Shown piece by piece: positions 1-8,056 of a stretch of 12,991 bases of DNA. The stretch spans positions 1 to 12,991 of the forward strand of contig JAHBMJ010003135.1 in NCBI GenBank assembly GCA_018398765.1, written 5' to 3'. The number at the start of each line of letters is the position of its first letter. Positions within the stretch are counted from its first letter, which is position 1. The notes under the pieces were generated by a model that was not told the origin of the DNA, made no database searches, and saw only the letters and a list, made by a program, of their open reading frames with translations. Made by a program: the position numbers and the translations under genes. Origin of the DNA: Chromera velia. Its lineage: Eukaryota; Sar; Chromeraceae.

Positions 1-800
1 CCCCCCGCCCCACCCATCCAACCAGAAAGGAGTTCGATACCATGCTTTGGAGGTCCTCAAAAGAGTCTCCTCTGTCTTCATGCTGCTTTCCCTTCTCTCC
101 CAGGATTCATCTTTATTTCTTCAGCCACATCCTTCTTTGCTTCGGCTTGCAAACCCCCCAAACACGGTCGACAGAAAGAAGGTTTAAGTCAAGAGAACAG
201 TTCCCCACCCCAACCCACCCCGCCCCTCTCACCGCATGCTCGTGCGAACCCTCCGTGTCCTCCTGCTGCTTCCTTCCCTGCATCTCCTGTGCATCTCCTG
301 AATATGCCTCTGTGTTTACAGGGAGAGAGACCCCGGTTTCTTTCTTTCAAGCGACAGAACAGAAAGACGAGAGAGAAAGAACAACATAGAAAGAAACAAC
401 GAGGGCCAAAGGAAGAGAAGGAAAGAGAAGGAAAGTGATCCATCATGAGGGAGCGAGGATTGAACCTCCAAACTCCCTCCCTCCCTTCCGTGTCTTTCTT
501 TTCTTTTCTTTCACTCCGGTTCTGCCCTCGTTTCCTCCTTCCTGACTCACGACCCTCATCGGGCCCTGCAACTGCATCCGTGCCCTACACTCCCGAATTC
601 CCTCCCACCTCTTCTCTCAGCTGAACACCTTCCTCCCTTCCTGCACCTTCCCTTCCTTTCTTTCTTCTGTAAATTATTCAGAAGAGACAAAACCCTCTAT
701 CTCACTCCCTCCGCCCCCGCACCACGCCTCTCTTCTCTCTTGTATCGAGAGCTCCCCCCTCTCGCTCCTTCTTAGCAAACCAACCAGCCAAAAGCGCAAT

Positions 801-862
801 CAGACAGACAGACAGGCAGACGGTCAATCAGTCAACGAATTGATGGATCGATCGATCGATCG
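801..862. repeat. CAGA and ATCG microsatellites
   Basis: A short CAGA/CAGG tetranucleotide run spans about 801-820. A perfect run of four ATCG units lies at 847-862. The ATCG run is self-complementary, so it can form a cruciform. No gene association is visible. Confidence 0.8.
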
Positions 863-1222
863 GTGTGATTGATGCTACAATCCATGCGAGACCATGGTCC
901 TGATTTGACCATTCAACAGCTTGGCGCTCCATTTGACCTGCAGGGCGGAAGCAAGGAAAAAGGCCGGTCACACAAAGCAGACAGACCATTCATTCGTGTG
1001 TGCAAGCAGAAGCAGCGACAGTCGACGGGAGGCCATACGTAGTGAGTGCGTCAGGCTGGACGGACAGGGGGAAACTCTCGCGGCAACAGAACGGAGAGAG
1101 GTGAAAGAGAAAAGAGAGAACGGACTGGAAGGAGACTGAAAAGGCAGACTGCATGGAACAGGGAAAGGACGCAGAGTTAAATTTTTCCTCTCCCTTCCCT
1201 CCTTCCAGAGTTCGGTGTACCC

Positions 1223-1242
1223 CACTCACTCACTCACTCACT
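1223..1242. repeat. (CACT)5 microsatellite
   Basis: Five perfect consecutive CACT units, followed by TTGCATATG. Confidence 0.85.
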
Positions 1243-1486
1243 TGCATATGGAGCAGCAGAAGAGAGCACACGATCATCAACGTCAGATGGACTTTGTCAT
1301 GCCCGGACTCGAACCAAAATGAAACTGCACATATGCAATAAAGCACACACACAAAAGGAAGGAAAGCAAACAACCGCAATGCAGTGAATACAGAACAGGT
1401 TATCAAAAGACTTGTCCGTTGTCCGGCGTTCGTTCCCTGCTTCCGTCTGTTTCCTTCCCTCACACCCTGTATGTCCTGCATTGGTG

Positions 1487-1629
1487 TCATGCTGCGGGTG
1501 TCCCCCCCTTTCTTCCCTGGAACACTCTTTTGATCCCCCAGAAACGGAAAGGCACGGCAAGGAAAAGACGATGGAGAGAACTACGAGAAGGAAGAACAAT
1601 CTCGGTGCCATCAAAACGCAGCGATCGAT
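1487..1629 (-). CDS. doubtful last exon of the TLC-family gene
   Basis: Exon 4 of the upstream gene ends one base into a codon, so a following exon must supply two bases. On the minus strand an AG at 1631-1630 would open an exon at 1629 that keeps this phase and stays open to a TGA at 1489-1487. It would add about 47 residues ending with a Phe-Arg-Phe-Trp-Gly-Ile-Lys-Arg segment and a basic tail. TLC proteins usually end with a final membrane helix and a short basic tail, so the position fits, but hydrophobicity is weak. A different frame of the same DNA (about 1545-1614) encodes a much better helix (L-F-F-L-L-V-V-L-S-I-V-F) but ends in an unconvincing tail. The true 3' end is unresolved. Confidence 0.2.
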
Positions 1630-1814
1630 CTCGTGCTAGCTGTATGTAGGTGAGGCCTCCACACGGCCGGCTACTTGATGCATGCCCATGCATGCTATCT
1701 AGTATCTGTATGAGTGAAGAACGACGAAAAAAAAAAAATACAGAGGGCCAGAAAAAAAAACCTCAGAACTGAAACACCCGTTAAACAGTCAGAGCTTGTG
1801 ATCAGGATCACGCA

Positions 1815-2165
1815 AGGCAGGCAGGCAGGCAGGAAGGAAGGAAGGGACGAAGGAAGGAAGGAAGGAAGGGACGAAGGAAGGAAGGAACGAAGGAAGGAAG
1901 GAAGGAAGGAAGGAACGGAGGAAGGAAGGAAGGAACGAAGGAAGGAAGGAACGAAGGAAGGAAGGCAGGCAGGAAGGAACGAAGGAAGGAAGGCAGGCAG
2001 GAAGGAAGGCAGGCAGGAAGGAAGGAAGGCAGGAAGGAAGGAAGGAAGGCAGGCAGGAAGGAAGGAAGGCAGGCAGGAAGGAAGGAAGGAAGGAAGGAAC
2101 GAAGGAAGGAAGGAACGAAGGAAGGAAGGAACGAAGGAAGGAAGGCAGGCAGGAAGGAAGGAAGG
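1815..2165. repeat. GGAA/CAGG/ACGA tetranucleotide array
   Basis: This 351-bp array is built almost wholly of GGAA units interspersed with CAGG and AACG variants. Variant blocks recur in the same order (for example around 1927-1977 and 2090-2160), which points to segmental duplication inside the array rather than simple slippage. It begins seven bases past the end of exon 4, inside the presumed last intron. The pre-mRNA would therefore carry an uninterrupted CCUU polypyrimidine stretch. All three frames are open on both strands because the repeat has no stops. I regard the resulting Gly-Arg-Lys-Glu and Phe-Leu-Pro-Ser repeat proteins as artefacts. Confidence 0.95.
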
Positions 2166-2171
2166 ACTGAC

Positions 2172-3220
2172 CAAGGGCCCCAAGTGTGTACAGAGGGCAT
2201 CCCCATCGGAGGGGGAACCAACTCAGCAGAAACGCTGTGTGAAAAATCGACGCGATGGGGCCCAACCAGGCTTCCAACTGCAGACAGGCAGATGAACGAA
2301 CAGAGATCCTGACGAGGAAACAAGCAGCATCAGAAGAAAACGGGGCGAAGAAAAAAAATCAGCAGAACCCCACTAAGCCAGGTCCTGTTCAGGGTCCTCA
2401 ACATTTGATCTCACTCGCAGGACCGTCTGTTAAACCTCTCTATCAGTTCTCACTGTGTCCTTTGAAGAGAACCGCAAAAGAGCTCCCAGTGAGCTCCCAG
2501 TCACCCTTGTCGTTTGGGCCATTTCATTTTAAATTCACTTATCAAATAGTCTTCGTGTCATTCCGCCTTCCCCCATTGATTCTTTGCTCTTTTTGGTCGA
2601 AAAATCCTTCCCATTTTCCCTCTCCTGTCTCCTCACGTGTCCTGTTTGCCCACCCACATGCCCTGTTCCTTCCTGTTTTTCTGACTGACCTTGCCTGATC
2701 TGAGTGCTAACAACAGCACTGTGTTGACTTCTGCAGACAAAAAGCAATGCAAATGATGCATAGCGTCAAAGCAGACTGAGAACTGCACGATGGGGGAGAA
2801 CGGCCTCACCGATCATTGCGAAGGAACTCCAGAAGGGCTTGTACTCTTCCCGAAATGTTGAGACGACAAGCAACACTATAGTGGCTGCATGGTGGAGTAG
2901 GACCGATGCGGGGTCCTTGACCACCCACTGCTGCCCGGCAAGAATCCAAAAGAAGTCGATGATGAAGTACGAAATGACGAAAGTCTGCACACAGGGCATA
3001 AAATGGACATTTTGACAAGATCTAGGTGCGTTTAGACAAATCACTCTTCGTGCTTGGTTGGACCACTCACTTGAGTGTAAGTGTCTGTGGACCAATACCA
3101 AAGGTCCCGAAACGCAAGTAACAAGATTGTTGGAAGCGTGAAAAGGTTAAACCAATTGTGGACAGCCATACAAATATGGGTCTGCCCCTTGCCTTCTAGC
3201 TTCTTTTCTTTCTCTTTCAT
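2172..3220 (-). CDS. TLC (TRAM/LAG1/CLN8) domain membrane protein, spliced, 3' end uncertain
   Basis: Four exons join in phase on the minus strand: 3220-3071 (start ATG at 3220), 2984-2810, 2730-2690 and 2277-2172. The introns are 86, 79 and 412 bp. All begin GT (GTGAGT, GTGAGG, GTCAGT) and end in GCAG, the last two in TCTGCAG. The product has hydrophobic segments separated by TLC-typical landmarks: an N-terminal lysine-rich stretch; R-D-L-W-Y-W; then Y-F-I-I-D-F-F-W; L-L-H-H with the paired histidines of the family; a conserved Glu before a helix (G-E-V-N-T-V-L-L-L), whose codon is split between exons 2 and 3; and a helix ending in F-P-L-R. TLC proteins are multi-pass membrane proteins, usually of the ER; relatives include ceramide synthases and the TLCD group. 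The ceramide-synthase Lag1p motif is not evident, so I call only the family. The last exon is missing or uncertain. The frame is open upstream of ATG 3220 to a stop near 3328, so an earlier exon joining here is possible. Confidence 0.75.
2278..2689 (-). other. third intron of the TLC-family gene
   Basis: This is the 412-bp interval between exon 3 (ending at 2690) and exon 4 (starting at 2277). The donor is GTCAGT rather than GTGAGT. The acceptor is a pyrimidine-rich run ending CCTGTCTGCAG. The phase is 0, so the neighbouring codons read ...S-G-K then L-E-A-W... I see no other feature inside it. Confidence 0.6.
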
Positions 3221-3229
3221 TGTGCTCAG

Positions 3230-3405
3230 ATCTCCGACACGTCTAGTTGGAATCTCAAAGCAGCGGGACGGAGAAGCTCCAACCGCAAAGGAGCTAGAAT
3301 GTTTCGGAAAGATGTGTCAGCTGGTTTATGAAGTTATGAGTGAAGAGCTACTGCCTTGTCTGAAAGAAACTGGACAGAAGGAAGATCCCGAGCTTCTTTC
3401 CTTGA
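3230..3405 (+). CDS. weak candidate exon, plus strand, unknown product
   Basis: I do not recognise this sequence. A plus-strand frame here gives a balanced, amphipathic stretch (E-L-E-C-F-G-K-M-C-Q-L-V-Y-E-V, then S-E-E-L-L-P-C-L-K). It is bounded by a good acceptor-like pyrimidine tract ending GTGCTCAG at 3229 and a donor-like GTGAGA at 3406. An in-frame ATG at 3310 would alternatively allow a first exon, making a gene divergent from the TLC gene. Against it, the pyrimidine tract is also the complement of the Lys/Glu codons at the TLC gene's N-terminus, and no partner exon is visible. Confidence 0.2.
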
Positions 3406-4379
3406 CTTGTGAGAGTCACTTGGCCCCGGAAAGCTCTAAGATAAGGTCAAATTTGGGGTTGTGGGGCACTTCCAAGTCGTTCGAAGGGCCCTCGAAAGGG
3501 ATGTGTGAACACGGGGCCTTGATGGACGCCGGGGGTTTAGGGGATGTCATCCCTTGCAGGTTCCCCCCGCCCGGCGCCCCACCGCGGGCCCAGAAGGGCG
3601 GGGTCTCAAAATCACGAGTCAAGTACCTCCGAGCAAACATAGAGGGTTATAACATTTTCTCGCGAACCATAAAGGATAGAAAGAAACGGAATGTACCATC
3701 CGACGCAGAAAAACCTGCTGAGCACAACGGCCTCAAAAAATTTGAAAACGGTTTCGTAGACCGCGCGCTATGATCCAAAATGTAACCATTCATGCTGGGG
3801 CCTTCATAACTTTCCAAACGAAAAAACACCTTACAGGGGATTGAACTCGGGACTTCCGCGCGGACCGAACTCCGACGGCATACGTTGAGTATTATTACGA
3901 ATGTCAGCCTTTCTTCCTCCCTTGCTGATCGATCGTAGAATTTTGTTTAAGCTTCGTATAGCAGCCATAGCTTCACACTATCAATGTGATGAGCTTGGCT
4001 GTTTTGGTCCAGTCGTCTGCCTGCCTAGCAAGGTGGTTTGATCATGTCACATCCAAGGCCATCTTGCACCCAAAGAAGTCGATCTATGATCATGTTTGAA
4101 AGGAGACGGCGGGAGATGCAGGAGGTAGAACCTGGTCTTCTATGTCTCAGATCACTGTGATCATCTCACTATGTACTGCCGTGCAGTCACTTCCCCCTGT
4201 CAATTGTGAGCTGGCCCTAATTCTTATTATATTCTATCCGCCCGCAGCTCTCTACTCACTGGCACGGTAGGGTGCAGGACCCACGGCAGGAATGCGCATG
4301 TCTGATGATGTCTGATGCGTGGAGTGCCGGAACATACTGCGACGGATCCTGTAAGGATGACGGAGTACTGAAGGCGACC
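3406..4379. other. intergenic region with GC-rich patch
   Basis: No gene is recognised. A GC-rich patch at about 3515-3610 contains runs of C and G and a near-palindrome around TTCGAAGGGCCC at 3478-3495. A perfect GATCAC-T-GTGATC inverted repeat lies near 4150. Around 3838-3850 the minus strand reads like a tRNA T-loop (GAGTTCAATCCC), but no complete cloverleaf can be drawn. The GC-rich patch weakly resembles sequence at the right edge of the window. Confidence 0.45.
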
Positions 4380-4727
4380 TGGTATGGGCAAGCAGGTGAG
4401 TAGAGGAAAGAGAGTGCATTGTCAAGAGACAGAGTGAGTGGGTGAAAGATCATGAGAACGAAAATGTAAAGGGAATGGGGTACGCAGGCACGAAGATGGG
4501 CGAGAGAATGGGAGGATAATGCATGGCTGTGATGAATACGGATAAATGTCAGGGAGGTCAAAATGTGAGCTGGCTGCATCGTAAGAAAGAAGAACGAAGA
4601 GCACAGTATGTGATTGACAGAGGTCGTGCAAAGGGGATAAAATGGGTGAGGTGGCCCAGGCTCCTAAGGAGATGAAGGAGAATTCTCAAAGTATAGCGAA
4701 GTATACGAAGTATAGCGGCGCCTGACG

Positions 4728-5085
4728 TTGGAATGACCAGGGGGGAAGCTGGCAGCTGAGCGGGGAAGAAAGAAGACGGGTGGATAAAAATAACACAGGG
4801 AAGCAAGATGGGTGGAATAAGTTGAGAGACATGTGGCAGATCACTGGAAAGAAGAGGACACGGATGGAAGCTGAGAGGAATGCATCAAAGTATACGACAG
4901 GTGGAATAAGTAGAGAGGGAGGCGGCAGGCCAGTGGGGTAGAGAGAAGAGGAAAAAGATGGATAGAGAAAATACAATTGCTACGAAGCAAGATGGGTAGA
5001 ATGAGCTAAGAGGAGAAGAGGCGGATGTGCTGAAAAGAACACAGTCGACTCAAGAGCCGAAAGAGTGGGGACAAAGATAGGCGAG
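4728..5085. repeat. degenerate ~90-bp tandem array
   Basis: Related units begin near 4728, 4811, 4902 and 4995. Each opens with a variant of GGTGGAATAAG and is followed by a GAGAG / GGCAG / AAGAAGAGG / GATGGA succession. The spacings are roughly 83, 91 and 93 bp. Subunits are shared out of register too: AAGCAAGATGGGT ends two of the units, near 4803 and 4988. The units are clearly diverged, so this is an old minisatellite-like array. A looser fifth unit may follow. Confidence 0.6.
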
Positions 5086-5245
5086 AGCTGGCAGGTGATG
5101 AGAGAGAAAGGAGATGGATAGACGAGTGGATAGATTGTAAGGCTCCAGTACAGTCAGAAAGGTTACCATGGAATGAGTTCAAATCTGGGAGGTGGATGGT
5201 AGTGGATGGCAGATGAGTGTTGGGGATCGAGGGGAGGAGGGAAGA

Positions 5246-5295
5246 GATGGATGGATGAATGAATGGATAGATGGATGGAGGAAGGGATGGATCGA
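5246..5295. repeat. imperfect ATGG/ATGA microsatellite
   Basis: A run of ATGG, ATGA and ATAG tetranucleotides on the plus strand, continuing loosely to about 5295. Confidence 0.8.
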
Positions 5296-5404
5296 TGAAG
5301 GGACCGACAGAATACAGTGAAATACAGTCAGTAGAATAGATGGCAGGTAGACCAAGCAGTTGGATAGATGGAAGGAATGCAGTTGAGTCAGAGAACAGAT
5401 CGAG

Positions 5405-5540
5405 TGGACTCTAAAGTAGGACTTAGTGGAATTTAAAGTGACTTTTAAATTTACTATATTCTAGCTTCATTATAAAGTAAAACAAGGTTACATAAAGCAA
5501 TCTAAAGTTTTTTAGAGCATTTAAAATCGTTACTTCTGTG
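5405..5540. other. AT-rich block with recurring TAAAGT
   Basis: Base composition switches abruptly from purine-rich to AT-rich. TAAAGT occurs four times (near 5412, 5434, 5474 and 5502). A near-perfect palindrome, AATTTAAAGT-G-ACTTTTAAATT, spans 5430-5451 with one bulged base. No gene is visible. It could be a regulatory or scaffold-attachment-like block, but nothing in the sequence decides this. Confidence 0.4.
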
Positions 5541-6682
5541 CGAATCTGCTCAAATGTGCTCAAAAGACTGGTTGATTAGCTAGGGAAAAATTACGATCAC
5601 CGCGGCACGTGGAAGTTAGTGAATATTACCTGCAAAGAAATACACAGGCACAACACTAATGGATACGCTCAACAGCAATGTTTAGCACCGCCAATCAAGT
5701 ACAAAGAATTGCTTCTTCTGCAAGGGAAACCGTGTAGGAAAGAGGGCTTCACAGCTAGGCTGGTCAGACCGGATAGGAGGCGGTCAGCAGGGGTTGGAGA
5801 GGATTCCAAAGAACAGAGCACAGAGACAATATAATTCTGTTCACAAAGAACTCACACTATACGGCGTAAAAGCTTGCAAATCGTTCTGCGTATGTCAATG
5901 AGAAACTGTGAAAAAGAAGAACAGGTCTGTAGGTAGATCCAGATGTTCAGAGGGAGACCAGTACGGAGTGCCACAAATGAGAAAGGCTAAACGAGTAAGT
6001 AGCACTTGCGTCGGGATAGTATGGACCGCTTTGAAAGACTGACACACACGGAGCAAGTGGAAAACATTCAAATGCATGAAAGCTAAGCGATTGGTCAGGG
6101 TGGAAAAATGTCTGGCACGACTGAGAGCTCTGCAAAGCTTCAGAAGAGGCGGTCAAAAAATGGAGGCTCCAGCAACCCTCTCTCAGTGACCTCCCTTGTA
6201 CGTTTTTGTCAAGCTCCTAGCAGAACAAAGAAGCTAGATACTAAGTAAATCATCATACAAAGTGAGAGAGCAAGCCGCGCTTCCTTAACTGACCTGCAGG
6301 TGTTCCTAAGTCTCCGTCCACCAACACCTGCAAACACGGAGGGACAGGCGTTCACGCTTTGTGCAGTCAAGGAAGCACTTCTGTCCAGCTTATTCTGCAC
6401 GCACAAGGTCCTAAAGAAAAAACCAAGAGCTTAAGAAGCAACAGGTCCGGACAGGCTAACCTGGGGGTTGACCCCGGGGCTCCCAAGACTGTGACCTGCA
6501 AGGAAAGAGTAAGGAGAGCGATGAGGGCAGCAGTACTTTAATACTTAGATAAGGCTCGCAGCCCTTCCCCGCTTGAACAGGAGGAGAAGCAGCAAGCAGA
6601 AAGACGTTGAAAACAAGACTAAGACGGCTGGTGTCCACTGGACCTACCTCCAAGCAGCCCAAGCTCCACTTCGTGCCGACCC
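5541..6682. other. left flank of the retrotransposon, no recognised gene
   Basis: Composition is balanced here and short open frames occur on both strands (for example 5619-5834 plus, 6456-6821 minus), but none has a motif I recognise. A 10-bp inverted repeat lies at 6295-6332, and a small GGGG-TTGA-CCCC hairpin near 6465-6476. In the last 110 bp one plus-strand frame is open into the insertion site and continues in the same frame on the far side of the element, once one copy of the target duplication is removed. Confidence 0.45.
6295..6332. repeat. 10-bp inverted repeat
   Basis: TGCAGGTGTT at 6295-6304 and its exact complement AACACCTGCA at 6323-6332 are separated by 18 bases. Function is unknown; it could be a hairpin in RNA or a remnant of a small mobile element. 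Confidence 0.7.
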
Positions 6683-6687
6683 GAGGA
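6683..6687. repeat. target site duplication, left copy (GAGGA)
   Basis: GAGGA directly precedes the TG that opens the 5' LTR and is repeated exactly after the CA that closes the 3' LTR (12588-12592). Five bases is the usual size for Ty1/Copia integrases. Intact matching copies show that both LTRs arrived in one insertion and have not recombined with another element. Confidence 0.95.
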
Positions 6688-6948
6688 TGTGAAGTTGAGC
6701 AGGCGTGCATACGATCGGGAGACGGCGCGCGCCGGGACCGACATGCCCTGGCCGGGCCCGGGACGCACGGCTCACGCGGATCCATGTTGTAGAGTCGAAT
6801 CAATTGCATCCGATTGATCATTTAAGATTGACTGACTTTTACACAGAAGTCAGAATCAGCCGATCATTCCGACTTCCTTGACTGACAGACTTTCCTATGA
6901 AGTAGATGTCCCTTCCCTGATCGTAGCCTAAGCCTCCTATATTCTACA
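6688..6948 (+). repeat. 5' LTR
   Basis: The 261-bp repeat starts TGTGAAG and ends TTCTACA. It matches the 3' LTR except at 6711 (A/G), 6727 (G/A), 6790 (T/C), 6837 (T/C) and 6862 (G/A). All five are transitions. The first third is GC-rich with perfect palindromes CGGCGCGCGCCG (6723-6734) and CCGGGCCCGG (6752-6761). The second half has a direct repeat TTGACTGAC (6828-6836 and 6878-6886) and a 7-bp hairpin CTGACTT/AAGTCAG (6832-6853). A TATATT lies near the end. Promoter and polyadenylation elements cannot be assigned with confidence. Confidence 0.97.
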
Positions 6949-6966
6949 TTTACTGCCCCCAGACGC
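6949..6966 (+). other. putative primer-binding region, non-canonical
   Basis: Minus-strand primer binding is expected immediately after the 5' LTR. The usual TGG start (complement of a tRNA CCA end) is absent here. Instead the sequence begins TTTACTGCCCCCAGACGC. Drosophila copia and yeast Ty5 prime from an internal cut half of initiator tRNA-Met. Against a plant-type initiator tRNA 5' half recalled from memory, positions 6950-6966 match its complement at 11 of 17, with both ends (TTA and ACGC) and the central CCC agreeing. This is suggestive only. Confidence 0.35.
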
Positions 6967-7010
6967 GCACGGTCCATCGGATTTCCTTTTTTCTTCCATC
7001 GATTCCAGAA

Positions 7011-8056
7011 ATGTCGTCTCCTTCGGCTTCTGCGTTGTCTGGTCTTGGTCGCTTCGACCATACTCCAGAGGAGCCGAAGTATGTCATCCCCAAGGTTGAG
7101 TAGGTGACTGCTATCCAGATCAGGGCTGAAATGAAGACATGGGCCATTGCCTTTGGCCGGAACGCCAAACTCCACCTGTCGGAGAAGGCGATTCCAGATA
7201 AGGAAACGAGGATTGCGGCTTGGTCTGCGGCTCTCCACACAGGAGCTTCGAAGGGAAAGTTCCATAAGATGACCCACGACTTGGACAAGCTGGAACACAA
7301 GGGCTTCGAAGGACTAGAACTCTTTGAAAAGATAAAGAGTGAGTATGGAAAGGAGCAGGCGATAGAGACGCAGGAGGAGAAGGAAAAGTTTCACGCCCTT
7401 GAGAGACGCAAAGGTGAGGAGCTGATCGATGCTTCTGACCGGATCGATGGGCAGATCCTCTCCTGCGAGAAGGCTGGCTACGTTCCCCCCGAACCCGAGA
7501 AGAAGGAGGTCCTGGAGAACCTCATAACCGACGATGAGTTCGAAGGAGTCGTCACCGCCGCTGCCCTCGCCCAGATCATGATTTCTGCAATTGAGCAGAA
7601 GGCGGCAGAGGCGGAGGGCAAAGTTTAACCCGTCTCCCCCGAGGATGAGGATTCTAAGTTCGACTACGACAACCTCTCCTATGCCCTTCTGCAAAAGATC
7701 GCCCGCAATGTTGGGTTGATGCAGAAGCTCCGTGCCATCAGACGGAGGAGGGTGAGAGGCAGGGGGAGAGGGAGACAGCCTCACGAGGACAGGGAGGTCG
7801 CCAACTCTACTCAAGAGCGCAAGCCCCAGCAGCCCCGCAGAGAAGCCAGTCCAGACAGCCTGAGTCCCGCAGCGGGAAGGCCCCCAGGTGTAAGGACTGC
7901 GGGTACACTCTCCCGCACAGAGGCGAGGACAACAAGTGCCCCGCTGTCGGCGCCACGTGCAAGGAGTGCGGAGAGAAGGATCACTTCGCTTCCATCTGCC
8001 CTGACAAGAAGAAGGATGGGAAGAAGGGGGGCAAGGGGCAGAAGAAGGGTTTCTGA
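7011..8056 (+). pseudogene. Copia gag (capsid/nucleocapsid), broken
   Basis: Gag forms the virus-like particle and binds the element RNA. The ATG at 7011 opens a frame that is interrupted by TAG at 7101-7103 and TAA at 7626-7628 but otherwise continues to at least about 7735. The middle is helical and charged, with the Trp-containing start usual for Copia Gag. The nucleocapsid part continues in the -1 frame. A Cys/His box, C-X2-C-X5-H-X6-C, lies at 7889-7939, followed by a canonical zinc knuckle C-X2-C-X4-H-X4-C at 7958-7999 and a lysine/glycine tail ending at TGA 8054-8056. A one-base deletion (or equivalent) must therefore lie between about 7735 and 7890, most likely in the purine-rich Arg/Gly segment. 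Both stops are one transition from a Gln codon. Confidence 0.85.
8047..8053 (+). promoter_or_regulatory. candidate -1 ribosomal frameshift site GGGTTTC
   Basis: In the zinc-knuckle frame the last codons read AAG GGT TTC TGA. The heptamer G-GGT-TTC fits the X-XXY-YYZ rule for tandem -1 slippage exactly in register and abuts the stop. Slipping one base back gives GGG TTT CTG ACC ATG..., which is the pol frame. A GC-rich hairpin can be drawn at 8082-8103 (CGCC...GGCG), but this is about 28 bases downstream, farther than the usual 5-9, so the stimulator is uncertain. Reinitiation at the ATG two bases after the stop (TGA-CC-ATG) is the competing explanation. Confidence 0.5.

Larger units (their letters stand above)
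1..1486. other. left flank, no recognisable gene
   Basis: I see no gene here that I can defend. Short open frames exist on both strands, but they are low-complexity (Ser/Phe/Pro/Cys or Arg/Glu rich), have no recognisable motif, and follow the base skew. About 470-780 is strongly pyrimidine-rich on the plus strand, while 320-435 and 1080-1140 are purine-rich. Small microsatellites lie at 801-862 and 1223-1242. If the minus-strand TLC gene ends near 1487, this stretch would be its 3' untranslated and downstream region. Exons too short to recognise cannot be excluded. Confidence 0.5.
4380..5400. repeat. ~1 kb purine-rich, strand-asymmetric tract
   Basis: The plus strand is dominated by A and G for about 1 kb (GAGAGAA, GATGGATAGA and AAGAAGAGG themes), with only short pyrimidine interruptions. 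The open frames on the minus strand here are Ser/Pro/Leu/His-rich consequences of this skew and show no domain. A degenerate tandem array (4728-5085) and an ATGG microsatellite (5246-5295) lie inside it. Confidence 0.7.

Noticed and set aside
454-470. tRNA-like GGTTCAATCC on the minus strand
   Set aside because: The T-stem pairs poorly and no other arms are present; a chance match in skewed sequence is likely.
801-862. CRISPR-like or origin-like direct repeats
   Set aside because: Units are four bases long without spacers; these are ordinary microsatellites in a eukaryotic genome.
1695-2323. Long open frames through the GGAA array on both strands (Gly-Arg-Lys-Glu and Phe-Leu-Pro-Ser repeats)
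   Set aside because: The tetranucleotide repeat lacks stops in every frame, so open frames are automatic. Their ends carry no domain, except for the TLC exon 4 sequence that one of them happens to include.
3081-3773. 230-codon plus-strand open frame
   Set aside because: It starts antisense to TLC exon 1 and ends in a GC-rich, repeat-like patch with no motif. Only the part from 3230 to 3405 looks coding-like, and it is listed separately at low confidence.
3832-3900. Degenerate tRNA gene on the minus strand
   Set aside because: The T-loop and four of five T-stem pairs can be drawn, but no anticodon arm, D arm or acceptor stem follows.
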